Assembly (NCBI RefSeq): GCF_025907915.1
Contig: NZ_JAPAAF010000020.1
Coordinates: forward strand, 1-64,000
Direction: 5' to 3'
DNA from: Gaoshiqia sediminis
GTDB taxonomy: Bacteria; Bacteroidota; Bacteroidia; Bacteroidales; Prolixibacteraceae
Length of the DNA: 64,000 nucleotides
The notes under the pieces are model-generated. The model worked only from the letters and a program-made list of their open reading frames with translations. It did no database searches and was not told where the DNA came from. This document shows, piece after piece, positions 37,868-46,778 of the stretch (its first letter is position 1; every line of letters starts with the position of its first letter). The translations under genes were made by a program, and so were the position numbers.

Positions 37868-38304
37868 AACATTACTATTTTTCACTTTCGTAGTTTCTAT
37901 TTTTCTATATCTTAGCTACGCTATCCGTCAAGGGTATAATTGGAAAATTATGCCCCACATACTCGATTATTGCCTGCAAGCAAGTCCTATTTCGGGGCTT
38001 TTAGTTGTTTGCATCCACCAATCACACCGAACACTTTCGATTTTTAGTGCCAATTCCGGCAAAGTCCACCAAAGTATCTCAATTTTCCGGCAAAGCAGGA
38101 TAATTCAGGCTGGTTATACCCTTCAAAATCGGGTCTGCCCTAAAAAGCATTTGAATTATCCTGTGGAAGCACCCAAAAGCATTTCGAACATCCTCAAAAG
38201 CCCTGAAAAGGAAGAAAAAGCAGTGTCAAAGCACTTGACAAACCTGCATTTTCAAGCTTTTTCAGGGCTTTTTGCATTGTATTCACCGCTTAATCCGACA
38301 AGCT
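37868..38304. other. Non-coding junction between metal cargo and late region
   Basis: About 437 bp. It holds a short repeated word (TTCCGGCAAAG at about 38055 and 38090) and a long inverted repeat forming a terminator at 38195-38274. An open frame covering it overlaps the terminator and the next gene and has no protein features. I see nothing else in it. Confidence 0.5.
38195..38274 (+). terminator. Long-arm terminator closing the cargo transcript
   Basis: CAAAAGCCCTGAAAAG (38195-38210) pairs with CTTTTTCAGGGCTTTTTG (38257-38274); the T-run follows the right arm. The loop is long (46 nt), so it may instead be a regulatory fold. Confidence 0.6.
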
Positions 38305-38538
38305 ATGACCTTCCGTAGAACCGTATTGAAGCAGGATTTGGTAAAAAAGCTGTACCCGGACAGCATCTCCATTAGAAGTGCCTTGCAGTTACTGCGCAAT
38401 GAAATCGACCTATGCCCGGAATTAAAGGAACGAATCAGCCGAGCTGGCCACATGCGCAAGCACACCTACAATTTTGAGCAGTTGCGGCTCATTCTGGAAC
38501 ACTTTAGCCTCACTCCCGAAGATTACAACCAATTATAA
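38305..38538 (+). CDS. DUF4248-like small protein
   Basis: A 77-residue protein from ATG 38305 (MTFRRTVLKQDLVKKLYPD). The layout LVKKLYPDSISIRSALQLL...LRLILEHFSLTPED matches DUF4248, small helical, possibly DNA-binding proteins common in Bacteroidota mobile elements. The upstream in-frame start falls in the terminator and is not used. It is followed 7 bp later by a J-domain gene. Confidence 0.65.
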   Translation: MTFRRTVLKQDLVKKLYPDSISIRSALQLLRNEIDLCPELKERISRAGHMRKHTYNFEQLRLILEHFSLTPEDYNQL

Positions 38539-38545
38539 CAGACGC

Positions 38546-38911
38546 ATGAACTATTTTCAGAACATCACCGACTTGGAACAGGCCAAGCAACGATACCGCA
38601 CCTTGGCCAAAGAACTGCACCCGGACAAAGGCGGTTCAGTACTCCGGTTTCAGCAGATGCAGGAAGAATACAAAACCCTGCTATTGGAACTGCAACGCAA
38701 GCAGGTAGCCCCTACCGGGCAAAACACTCCCCAGCAGTCGGATATAATGGCAGAGCTGGGCAAACTAGCTAAAGTCCTCATCCAGAAACAAGTCCCCCAG
38801 CGATACCTGCAAGAGAAAATCAAAAAGAGCCAATCCCCACCAGAAAGAATTCTCTTCAATGGGTTAATCAGCATTTTAAATGGTTTTGTAAAAGCAAAAG
38901 AAGACGATTGA
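38546..38911 (+). CDS. J-domain (DnaJ-like) protein
   Basis: A 121-residue protein. The first 50 residues are a compact J domain: ITDLEQAKQRYRTLAKELHPDKGGSVLRF with the HPD tripeptide that activates Hsp70 (DnaK). The rest is a helical tail with no Gly/Phe or zinc region. Phages use such proteins to recruit host DnaK for replication or assembly, and that role is plausible here. ATG 38546 gives the natural N-terminus. Confidence 0.83.
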   Translation: MNYFQNITDLEQAKQRYRTLAKELHPDKGGSVLRFQQMQEEYKTLLLELQRKQVAPTGQNTPQQSDIMAELGKLAKVLIQKQVPQRYLQEKIKKSQSPPERILFNGLISILNGFVKAKEDD

Positions 38912-39010
38912 AAACCGATATGCTTTTGATATATCGTTTTTTAACTCGAAATTTAAAGGCACAAAAATTCATCGTAGTGGTAATACAAAGTTTTCTCATG
39001 GGATTGTAGG

Positions 39011-39418
39011 ATGAAGATGCCATCTAAAATAGACGATTACTTTTTCGCTCCCTGCGGTATAAATTGCATGGTTTGCTATGTCCATCTGAAGGATAAGAAA
39101 CCCTGTGCTGGTTGCTTGGGGGAAGATGTTTCTAAACCTGAACGTTGTAAGTCTTGTAAAATAAAAAATTGTGCCACCGAAAAAGGATTTAAACATTGTT
39201 TTGAATGTCCAGATTTTCCTTGCGTTCAGATAAAAAATCTGGACAGGAGTTACAGGAAACGGTATCATATTAGCCTAATTGAAAACAGTAGAAAAGTTCA
39301 AGAAATCGGACTTGTCGCTTTTCTATCAATCGAGCGAGAAAAATGGACATGTGGCGAATGCTCCGGTGTTATTTCACTTCACGACGCTGAATGTTCCCAT
39401 TGCCACAAAAAATCCTAA
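39011..39418 (+). CDS. DUF3795 cysteine-rich protein
   Basis: A 135-residue protein. The motif APCGINCMVCYVHL followed by PCAGCLG, CKSCKIKNC and CFECPDFPC is the DUF3795 pattern of many Cys pairs, probably zinc or Fe-S binding. A second CxxC...CxxC zinc ribbon sits at the C-terminus (CGECSG...CSHCHK). Function is unknown. Its more AT-rich sequence differs from the late genes, so it may be a separate insertion. Confidence 0.82.
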   Translation: MKMPSKIDDYFFAPCGINCMVCYVHLKDKKPCAGCLGEDVSKPERCKSCKIKNCATEKGFKHCFECPDFPCVQIKNLDRSYRKRYHISLIENSRKVQEIGLVAFLSIEREKWTCGECSGVISLHDAECSHCHKKS

Positions 39419-39571
39419 TACAACTGCCAATTAGTACGATTATCTCCTGAGAAGATGAGCAATTGAAAATGCAAAAAATTGCCATTAATGCACACCACAA
39501 AACACTAATAACCACCACCAGCCAATAACGGCCAAACCCTTACGTGCCTGCTATTTTAAGTTTGCTTCCCT

Positions 39572-42124
39572 ATGGAATCAAGCACAAAGAAAATAGTAGG
39601 CACATTGGCCGTTGTGGCAGCCATCGGAGGCGGGTTTTACCTGTTTACCAAAGGCAAAAAACTACTGGCCGGGGCAAAGATGAACTTCGCCCTGTTGGGT
39701 TTCCGCATCCATAAGCTCACGTTACAGGAAGTCCAGTTTGCGGTCAAGCTCCGCTGTTACAACCCCACCAACGCACCCATTACCCTTGCCATCAATCAGG
39801 TGGTAGCCAAATACAAGGGTTCCGACATTGCCTATTCCACCCCCGATATTAAAGGACTGACCATTCCAGCCGGACAAACCAAAGAGCCGGAAATCACCTT
39901 TCAAGTGCCTTACCTGAACCTCATGGGTAAAGGCTTGTCAACGGCTGTACTCCAAAACACCCAACAGCTCAAGGCCGATATGACCTTCACGCTCACCCTC
40001 AGCATCAACGGGGAAACCATCACCACTACGCAAAATTTAACAGACGAGAATATGAACGGACTAGCATCGGGACAACTCGGTATTGTATCCGGTCCACGCA
40101 ATACAAAAGACGGACGACAGTTCAACCACCTGATAAAAAGGGCTGCCGGAGCCAGTACCTTTATCAAGAACGGCAGTGTGCTGGAGACGGTGGAGAGCTG
40201 CATCAACATCATTGCCGACCACTACCGCGAAGTCGAGGAACTGGCCGCAAAACTTAAAGCGGATTCGGTAAAAGAGACCTGCCGCAACATTTTCAATTTT
40301 GCATACACCTACCTGCAATACCAAAAGGACGAGGACGGAACCGAACAGCTCCGCACACCAGCCCGAAGCTGGTTGGACGGGCAGATTAAGTTCAGACAAC
40401 AGGGAAACACCGATTCAGGAATCGACTGCGATGATTACAGCATCTTTTGCGGCTCCATCCTCAAATGTCTGGGCATCCCCTTTAAGTTCCGCATCACCAA
40501 GTATGACGGCAAAAGCTACTACCAGCACATCTATGTGATTGTTCCGGCACAGGGCGACAGCGAAGATGAGATTGTCATTGACCCGGTACTTTCTAAGTTC
40601 GACTACCAGAAGCCATACAGCTATGAGAAGTCCGACTTCAATATGTCGCCCCTGCAAATGCTCGGTGGCCTTCGTGGCATCAACGGACTGACCGGAACGC
40701 TGGGGCTGGGCTTGCCCATTTACGCCCTCTCCGGTCTGGATATGGCTGGCGGACGGATTGCCGATGAAGACCACACCGAACTTATGGCCATCATTTCAGG
40801 GGTTGACTTTGATGATGCCATCAACGGGCTTGGCAGTGCCGATGATGCCACACTCAACTACCTGACACGCACCCGTGACTTCCTTCTGAAAAGCAAGGAG
40901 AACAAGGGCAAGATGTCGCACATCCAGAACCCCGACCAGTTCATCAGCATGATTGACCAAGCCATCAAGTTCTGGAACACGCCACAACGTGACCAAGTGC
41001 TGGACAAGCTGGCAGCCATTGAAGACAAGCTGGCCAAGAGCGGCTTTATCAAATACGATTCGGAGGCCATGCAGGGATTGGCAGAGCTTGACGATTTGGA
41101 CGAAGAACTGGATGGTTTAAACGGCCAAAGAAGCCTAGGCGGCTTTTTCAAGTCCCTCAAACGCATTGGCAAGAAGGTGGGCAAAGGCATTAAAAAAGGA
41201 GCCAAAGCCGTTGCCAAAGTCGGCAAAAAGGTGGTAAAAGCCATCGTTCGCTTTAACCCACTCTCCATTGCTATTCGCAACGGACTACTGGCGGCCATGC
41301 GCCTGAATATGTTCGGCATTGCCAAGAAGTTGCAATACGCCTTTTTGCCAGATAATCTGGCCGCAAAGCACAACATTGACCCACAGAAGCTGGCCGACTT
41401 GAAAAAGCGCTATGCCAAGGTAAGAAAGCTCTTTGATGGCTTACAGGGCAAAGAAAAGAACCTGCGCTCCGCCATTTTGAAAGGGGCAAAACAAAAAAGC
41501 CCGGACTTTTCGGTGAAAGGGGTTCATGGCATTGTGGCCGGATTGCAGGGCTTGGAAGCCATTGGCCAGTTGGCCGAATTGGGCAGTCTGGGCGTTGCGG
41601 CCACCGCAGCATCGGTGGGTGCAGCAACAGGGGTGCTGGCAAAAATCAAGAGCTGGCTCCAGCCAGTTACCAACATCTTCAAAAAAACCAAAGAGAAGAT
41701 TGTCGCCCGTAAGCAAGCCAGACAACAGGCAACGCAGGCACAGCCGCAACCGCAAGCCTTGCCGCAACCCCGGAACATCATCGACACCAGCGAGGCATTC
41801 ACAGAGAACCTCACACCAATAATGCCGATTGCGCCAGTTGCGCCTACGACCAGTTACACCATCCCCAGCCTTAGCCCGGCAAATGCCAACACACCGTATT
41901 TGCCATCGCCCACCCCCACGAATATGGCACGCACGCCCACAGCGGTCAGCCCGACCAAGGGCATCAGCAAGGGAGCCAAAATGGGCATTGGGTTGGGACT
42001 GGCCGCACTCATCGGAACCGGGGCTTACTTCATGTTCCGGGACAAGGGCAACAAACCCAAGACAACCACCTCCCCCAAGGAAACGCCCAATAAGAAATCG
42101 TTGGGGCGCATAGAACTCAGTTAA
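39572..42124 (+). CDS. Large multidomain late protein: TM, LEA14-like, transglutaminase-like, cationic and TM regions
   Basis: An 850-residue protein. In order: an N-terminal membrane segment (GTLAVVAAIGGGFYLFTKG); a LEA14-like beta-sandwich (about 35-150); and a transglutaminase/cysteine-protease fold with the triad C286 (GIDCDDY), H319 (YYQHIYV) and D337 (VIDPVL). Then comes a Gly-Leu-rich linker, a very cationic amphipathic stretch after S521-L-G-G (about 525-560), more helices with Ala/Gly segments, a Gln/Pro-rich linker, and a C-terminal membrane segment (GIGLGLAALIGTGAYFMF). It opens the late gene row. It may be a membrane-associated virion protein with protease activity; no close homologue is recognised. 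Confidence 0.75.
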   Translation: MESSTKKIVGTLAVVAAIGGGFYLFTKGKKLLAGAKMNFALLGFRIHKLTLQEVQFAVKLRCYNPTNAPITLAINQVVAKYKGSDIAYSTPDIKGLTIPAGQTKEPEITFQVPYLNLMGKGLSTAVLQNTQQLKADMTFTLTLSINGETITTTQNLTDENMNGLASGQLGIVSGPRNTKDGRQFNHLIKRAAGASTFIKNGSVLETVESCINIIADHYREVEELAAKLKADSVKETCRNIFNFAYTYLQYQKDEDGTEQLRTPARSWLDGQIKFRQQGNTDSGIDCDDYSIFCGSILKCLGIPFKFRITKYDGKSYYQHIYVIVPAQGDSEDEIVIDPVLSKFDYQKPYSYEKSDFNMSPLQMLGGLRGINGLTGTLGLGLPIYALSGLDMAGGRIADEDHTELMAIISGVDFDDAINGLGSADDATLNYLTRTRDFLLKSKENKGKMSHIQNPDQFISMIDQAIKFWNTPQRDQVLDKLAAIEDKLAKSGFIKYDSEAMQGLAELDDLDEELDGLNGQRSLGGFFKSLKRIGKKVGKGIKKGAKAVAKVGKKVVKAIVRFNPLSIAIRNGLLAAMRLNMFGIAKKLQYAFLPDNLAAKHNIDPQKLADLKKRYAKVRKLFDGLQGKEKNLRSAILKGAKQKSPDFSVKGVHGIVAGLQGLEAIGQLAELGSLGVAATAASVGAATGVLAKIKSWLQPVTNIFKKTKEKIVARKQARQQATQAQPQPQALPQPRNIIDTSEAFTENLTPIMPIAPVAPTTSYTIPSLSPANANTPYLPSPTPTNMARTPTAVSPTKGISKGAKMGIGLGLAALIGTGAYFMFRDKGNKPKTTTSPKETPNKKSLGRIELS

Positions 42125-42148
42125 AACCAGTACTTAAATTTTATAAAC

Positions 42149-42808
42149 ATGGCAGTAAGAAAAAAGACTTCGAGAACCCCGACCACTTCGGCACGGGCAA
42201 CCAAGATTGACTTTATGAAAGCCACCAACAACATTGGAAAACCCGTTGCTGCCATAGCAGGGTTTGCCGTTGGCAAGTATGCTTTGAAAAAGTTATCGAA
42301 AAGCCAGACCGTTACCGGGCTGATGGGAACAGATATGAAGGATTACATCCTTCCGGCAGCCGTCACAATGGGGGGTTTGATTGGTACACAGTTCACCAAG
42401 AACGAATACATCCAGCTGGGCTTGGTAGGTGCGGCAGGTGCAGGCGTGGAGGCCATCATCAAGAAAGCCACCGGAAAGACCATCCTGCAAGGATTGGAGG
42501 GCTTAATCGGTGACGAGGAAACCCCCGATTTTGAGGATATGAGCGGCCTTCGTGCCCTGAACCCGGTTACCCAAGCCCTTCCGGCAGCCGATATTGATAT
42601 CGAGCGGGAAATCCAACGCTCGGTATCGGGTGCTGCGGACTTCTCCATGTCGGACGAACCCGTGGGTAACATCACCGCTGATTATTCCATGTCGGATGAC
42701 CCTATCGGAAATATGGATTATTCGGATGATGTGGTTGGCTCACTGGCCAAAATCAATCCAGACAGCATGGACTTCGACATCTTTTCGGGCGACATGATGG
42801 AATCCTAA
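42149..42808 (+). CDS. Putative membrane-associated virion protein
   Basis: A 219-residue protein. The N-terminus is basic (RKKTSRTPTTSARATK), the middle has Gly/Ala-rich hydrophobic segments (PVAAIAGFAVGKYALKKL; LGLVGAAGAGVEAIIKKA). A Gly-Leu motif (LQGLEGLIGDEE) leads to an acidic C-terminus with an imperfect repeat, DFSMSDEPVGN / DYSMSDDPIGN / DYSDDVVGS. No family is recognised. Composition and position suggest a membrane or scaffold component of a particle. Confidence 0.65.
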   Translation: MAVRKKTSRTPTTSARATKIDFMKATNNIGKPVAAIAGFAVGKYALKKLSKSQTVTGLMGTDMKDYILPAAVTMGGLIGTQFTKNEYIQLGLVGAAGAGVEAIIKKATGKTILQGLEGLIGDEETPDFEDMSGLRALNPVTQALPAADIDIEREIQRSVSGAADFSMSDEPVGNITADYSMSDDPIGNMDYSDDVVGSLAKINPDSMDFDIFSGDMMES

Positions 42809-42872
42809 AGCCTTGGGGCAAAGCAATTCAACACAGTAAACCAATTATTAAAAACACAAAAAAGTAAAAATC

Positions 42873-43715
42873 ATGGCAGACATTAATGAGCAGAATGATT
42901 TGTACCCTTCAATGGAAGAAATTGAAGGTTTGGAAATAGCGATTCTCAACAAGGAAGAGGACGCTTTGGAGAGGGACGAAGACCAAGACGATGCCGTTGA
43001 AGGCATTGGCGACTTGGGACGTGCAAGGCGAAAGCAAAAGCGTCAGGTGCGCAGGGTCAAACGCAGCGTAAGCCGCAAGAATGCGGTGAAGCGTTCGTAC
43101 AATGCCGGGGCGAAAAGCACCGCAGTCAAAACGGGCTTGACCCGTGACTTGACCTCCAAAGGCCAGTTTGAATTGCGCCGCCAGCAGTTGCCCCCTGAAA
43201 TCCAGAAGGCCTTGAAGGATGCCCGGATGCAGACGGTGGATGCGGCCATCTACACCATTAAGAGCATTAAAGACCGCTCGGACATCGACCTGATGGAAGC
43301 ATCGGACGATAAGAAGACTGGCCGCACCAACCTGAACCGGGCGCAGTTGGATTCGGGAAAGTATTTCCTGTTGACCGACATCGTGCTGGAATACGCCCAC
43401 GGCTCTTCGGAAGACGACAACGACCCGGCTGATTACTCCTTCGGACAGTTCGCCTTTCCTCCGCAGATGATTAACGGAACCTTTGAGATGACTTTGGGAA
43501 CCAAGGTGATTCTACCGGAAATCTCATGTGCCGTGTTCGATGACAGCGATACCAACAAGCGCAAGTTCCTTTACAAGCTGGCCAACCCCAAATGGTTGAA
43601 GCCCTCGATGGACATCACGCCCAAGCTGAACATGCCCAAGGCGGTGACCGGGGACAAGGTATTTAACCCAGCGGTGAAGATTACCTTGTTGGGAACCATG
43701 ACCGAGAAAGCGTAG
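42873..43715 (+). CDS. Candidate major capsid/structural protein
   Basis: A 280-residue protein. Residues 1-45 are acidic; 48-85 are strongly basic (RARRKQKRQVRRVKRSVSRK). The C-terminal 120 residues alternate in a strongly beta pattern (YFLLTDIVLEYA...GTFEMTLGTKVILPE...AVKITLLGTM). A strong terminator follows directly, which would allow high expression of this gene. Length, beta content, basic N-terminus and position make it the best capsid candidate, but no known capsid fold is recognisable by eye. Confidence 0.6.
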   Translation: MADINEQNDLYPSMEEIEGLEIAILNKEEDALERDEDQDDAVEGIGDLGRARRKQKRQVRRVKRSVSRKNAVKRSYNAGAKSTAVKTGLTRDLTSKGQFELRRQQLPPEIQKALKDARMQTVDAAIYTIKSIKDRSDIDLMEASDDKKTGRTNLNRAQLDSGKYFLLTDIVLEYAHGSSEDDNDPADYSFGQFAFPPQMINGTFEMTLGTKVILPEISCAVFDDSDTNKRKFLYKLANPKWLKPSMDITPKLNMPKAVTGDKVFNPAVKITLLGTMTEKA

Positions 43716-43804
43716 AACCATCCTGTTTGCCGTCGGAACAAAGAGAAAAACCATACTAAACTTTGGCTCTGTGATGACCGCAAACGATGCGTCCATAAAT
43801 CTTC

Positions 43805-43835
43805 AGGGACGGTGATTAAAGCCGTCCCTTTTTTC
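43805..43835 (+). terminator. Strong terminator after the candidate capsid gene
   Basis: An 8-bp GC-rich stem AGGGACGG (43805-43812) / CCGTCCCT (43822-43829), then TTTTTT. It lies inside an otherwise continuous late operon, so it should reduce transcription of the genes after it. Confidence 0.85.
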
Positions 43836-43852
43836 TAAAACCAATTCAAGCA

Positions 43853-44251
43853 ATGGAAACAAAAGAGATAAAAACGCCCAGCCCCATCAAGAAGCTTCAG
43901 GTCATCAAGTTTGAGGTGAAAAAAGGCCAGACCTATGAGTTTAACGGTAACACCAAGACCGAACACGACCGCATCAAAGGCATCTTCCTTCGTCTTTCCA
44001 ACCCCAATGCTTTGCAGGGCGCCACGCTCCGGGTATGGATTGATGATACCGAGATTATCCCTGACGATACCGAAGTCGCCCTGCTGCACCACAACGATGA
44101 CCTCTCCATTCAGGATGTGGCCTTTCCCTTGGATGAGAAAGCCAAGAACAGCCCCGTTCGCATCATCTACAAAGACGACAGTGCCAACCTTGCCGTGGCC
44201 GACAGCTACCACGTTAGGGCTTACCTGCTGGCCGAAGTAAGCAAGAAGTAA
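43853..44251 (+). CDS. Beta-rich putative structural protein
   Basis: A 132-residue protein predicted by inspection to be all-beta: QVIKFEVKKGQTYEF, KGIFLRLSNP, ATLRVWIDDTEIIPDD, SPVRIIYKDD and HVRAYLLAEVS. The segment GATLRVWIDDTEIIPDD resembles GTFEMTLGTKVILPE of the preceding protein in pattern, so the two may share a fold. No family is recognised. It probably belongs to the particle. Confidence 0.62.
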   Translation: METKEIKTPSPIKKLQVIKFEVKKGQTYEFNGNTKTEHDRIKGIFLRLSNPNALQGATLRVWIDDTEIIPDDTEVALLHHNDDLSIQDVAFPLDEKAKNSPVRIIYKDDSANLAVADSYHVRAYLLAEVSKK

Positions 44252-44272
44252 CCTTTCAATCCCCTCCAAGAA

Positions 44273-45049
44273 ATGAAACGATACTTTGTCATCACCCACC
44301 AGTCGCAGCACAACGGCCATTTGAACGTGCAGGACTTACTCCCTGCATCGTGCAAACTCATTACCGGGGTGACGGTCGTTGCCACGGTGAAGCAAGCCGG
44401 AGAGATGGAAGACACCACCCGTGAATTGGTCTTTCCACAGGCGTTGATTACCAACCTGACCAAGCTGGACAGCATCGCCGGGCTGTTCTATTCCTACCTG
44501 CGCACCCGCTCCAGTGAAGCGGAAAGCCGTGAGTATTTTGATGCTTCCATCTTACCGGAGATTACCAGCGTGTTGGCTCAAAACATCCTGTACACCTGTT
44601 TGGATGCCACTCAGCAACAACAGTTGACCGACAACCTTTCGCAGCTCTTTCTGTCCGGGTTTGCTGATTACCTCTACAACGAAGTGGGGCTTTACGAGAA
44701 AGGCAAAGGCATGAGCAATACGGACTTTGCCGATTTCATAGCCCAGCACATTTTGATGTTTGCCTACCTGAAAAAGGAAGAGGTTTTCTTTCATACCAAA
44801 CAGGCATACAAGCAACCCGAACCATACGAGTGTGGCAACATCAGTCTTTTAATCAACGGGAACAGCTTTTTGCTCCGGGATTACATGTTGACGGCCAACC
44901 GCAAGGTGCGCAACCTCAAAAAGGAGATTATCCCTTTCCACGAGCCTCTGGAGGTGAACTCCAACATCCACACGGTTTTTAAAAGCAACAAAAACAGCGA
45001 TGGCAGCACCCTGACCATTAGAATCTATATCGAATATGAACACAAGTGA
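44273..45049 (+). CDS. Hypothetical late protein
   Basis: A 258-residue protein starting MKRYFVITHQSQHNGH. Both ends look beta-rich (KLITGVTVVATVKQ; STLTIRIYIEYE), the middle is helical. It has no membrane segment and no family I recognise. Its last 14 bases overlap the next gene, so it is translated in the same row as the other putative structural genes. Confidence 0.65.
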   Translation: MKRYFVITHQSQHNGHLNVQDLLPASCKLITGVTVVATVKQAGEMEDTTRELVFPQALITNLTKLDSIAGLFYSYLRTRSSEAESREYFDASILPEITSVLAQNILYTCLDATQQQQLTDNLSQLFLSGFADYLYNEVGLYEKGKGMSNTDFADFIAQHILMFAYLKKEEVFFHTKQAYKQPEPYECGNISLLINGNSFLLRDYMLTANRKVRNLKKEIIPFHEPLEVNSNIHTVFKSNKNSDGSTLTIRIYIEYEHK

Positions 45050-45386
45050 GCTACTCCATACCATCGCCAAAGACCGCATTGCCGGACTACGAACCATTGA
45101 CAGCTACCAGCTAAAGCCCGTGGTGGTCAATGTGACCAAGGCCGACCAGACCATCGACCTGAAAAACGACATGTGGATTCTCAACACCCAAAGGATTCCG
45201 GCATCCATCACCGGGCTGGAGCTGGTCAGCAGCGACAACGTGTTCACGGCCACCCCCGATGAATACGAGTTCATGGATGAGTACCGCTATCAGGTTTTTA
45301 CCGATTACATCGACATTAGAACCGAAACGGATGAGTTCAAGCCCTTCCGGCTGGAATTTGTAAAGATTATCCCTCACCGCAATTGA
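45036..45386 (+). CDS. Small beta-rich late protein
   Basis: A 116-residue protein from MNTSELLHTIAKDRIAGL. After a short helix it is almost entirely beta by inspection (YQLKPVVVNVTKADQTIDL, MWILNTQRIPASITGLELV, FRLEFVKIIPH), a pattern suited to a jelly-roll or Ig-like virion protein. No family is recognised. It overlaps the preceding gene by 14 bp and the next starts 7 bp downstream. Confidence 0.62.
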   Translation: MNTSELLHTIAKDRIAGLRTIDSYQLKPVVVNVTKADQTIDLKNDMWILNTQRIPASITGLELVSSDNVFTATPDEYEFMDEYRYQVFTDYIDIRTETDEFKPFRLEFVKIIPHRN

Positions 45387-45393
45387 TGAAGCT

Positions 45394-46500
45394 ATGTTAG
45401 ATTACAGAGAACAAATAAGCAGCATATACAACTTTTTAAAGCGTTCGGAAGCCGAGCAGAAGTACCCTTACGCTTACGAGATAGTCCTTTTGGCGGGCAT
45501 TGATGAGACCGCCCTGACCTCACGCACTTCCGGCAGCAGCAAGTTCAATCAGGACATTGAAAATGCCGTGGATAAAGCCAAACAGGCTCACGGGATGCTC
45601 CGTGTGGATGTGTATGGCGGTAAAAGCCCCAATGCCCGGAAACTCAATACTTACACAGTCAATGTGAGCGGACTGTTGAACCCACCCAAGCCAAGCTTGG
45701 AGAAGGAAGAAATCCAGAGCCTCATTAAAGCAGAAATCAGCCAGATGCCCAAACCCCAGAACGGGTTGGGCGATTTGAACAGCCTCTTGGGCATGTTCAC
45801 TGGGAACAGCGAAGGCTTGCAAGGCATTGAAGGGCTGTTTGGCCTTTTCAATACCATATCTGGCAACAACAAGGAGATGGACAGAATCAGTTACCAAAAG
45901 CAGTTGGATGACTTCAAGTTCGAGACCCGGTTCAACACCCTTCAGGAACGCTACGAACAGCTCCGAAGCGAGAATGCCGAACTCCGTGTGGAAAAGGAAC
46001 GCTTCCTGAACGAGAACAAGGAGCTGAAAAGCGAAAAGATAGACCTTGAAAACCGTCTGGCAGGGTACGCCCCCAACGAAATCATGAAGCGTGTGGCCAT
46101 TGGTGCGGTAGCAACCCTAGGCGGACGGCTTCTGAGCAACAGCCCCAAAACGGCAGAACTCCTTGGACTGACTGCCAACGAACTCAAAGGCGCATTGGGC
46201 TTTGTGGATGAGCCGACCGACAACACGGGTATGCCACAGGCCAATGTGGAGATAAGCGAAATCGGTGCGCCCCAATCGCCGGAGGATAAGAAGAAAGCCG
46301 AAATCATCAGGAACCTTTCCGATGCCCTCTCCACATGGGAATTGCAGGACGTGGCCAAGATAGCTAACATCGTGGGTTTGTGCCTCGACCGGGCTGAACT
46401 CATCAACAAAACGCTGGCCTTTTTGAGCCAATCCATCAAGGGAACCCCGGCAGGCGAACCCGAACAGGTGGAACTGGAGAGCGAAGAACTGGACAACTAA
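45394..46500 (+). CDS. Coiled-coil late protein
   Basis: A 368-residue protein. Residues 1-100 look globular alpha/beta. Residues 120-152 form a Gly-Leu-rich stretch (QNGLGDLNSLLG; GLQGIEGLFGLF). Residues 165-228 form a strong coiled coil (LQERYEQLRSENAELRVE...). A Gly-zipper-like segment (VAIGAVATLGGRLL) and a charged C-terminus follow. It could be a scaffold, spike-base or membrane-linked assembly protein; the function is unknown. Confidence 0.65.
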   Translation: MLDYREQISSIYNFLKRSEAEQKYPYAYEIVLLAGIDETALTSRTSGSSKFNQDIENAVDKAKQAHGMLRVDVYGGKSPNARKLNTYTVNVSGLLNPPKPSLEKEEIQSLIKAEISQMPKPQNGLGDLNSLLGMFTGNSEGLQGIEGLFGLFNTISGNNKEMDRISYQKQLDDFKFETRFNTLQERYEQLRSENAELRVEKERFLNENKELKSEKIDLENRLAGYAPNEIMKRVAIGAVATLGGRLLSNSPKTAELLGLTANELKGALGFVDEPTDNTGMPQANVEISEIGAPQSPEDKKKAEIIRNLSDALSTWELQDVAKIANIVGLCLDRAELINKTLAFLSQSIKGTPAGEPEQVELESEELDN

Positions 46501-46512
46501 AAAACCAAGGAT

Positions 46513-46605
46513 ATGAAACGAGCCATGAGCAACCCTTGCTCACACAGGAGGAAGATTATTGGCGAGTTCCATCTGGCCGATAAAAATCAAATTACAAACA
46601 GATGA
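46513..46605 (+). CDS. Tiny open frame coupled to the next gene, uncertain
   Basis: A 30-codon frame starting MKRAMSNPCSHRRK. Its stop overlaps the next ATG (ATGA), and it starts 12 bp after the coiled-coil gene. It may be a real leader or coupling peptide, or just chance. Confidence 0.25.
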   Translation: MKRAMSNPCSHRRKIIGEFHLADKNQITNR

Positions 46606-46778
46606 AAAAATTCAAAGTAGCCATCACCATCGAAGCCGAAACGCCCGAAACGGTTCAGAAAGTAGGCAACCTCATTCAGAATGCCGTCAACAAGGTGGAG
46701 CAAAAGGACATCATCCGACTGCTGGAGAAGGTGTCTCAGAATCCGGGCATTGTTAAAACCGCCTTAAAGTTCATCTGA
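46602..46778 (+). CDS. Small late protein
   Basis: A 58-residue protein, MKKFKVAITIEAETPETVQK at its start and helical after. Its stop codon shares a base with the ATG of the next gene (TGATG), so it fits tightly in the late gene row. The codon use and the alternating beta then helix pattern look like real protein. No family is recognised. Confidence 0.6.
   Translation: MKKFKVAITIEAETPETVQKVGNLIQNAVNKVEQKDIIRLLEKVSQNPGIVKTALKFI

Noticed and set aside
37830-38318. 162-residue open frame after the GDCC gene
   Set aside because: It runs through a terminator and into the DUF4248 gene, overlaps the GDCC gene, and has no protein-like pattern.
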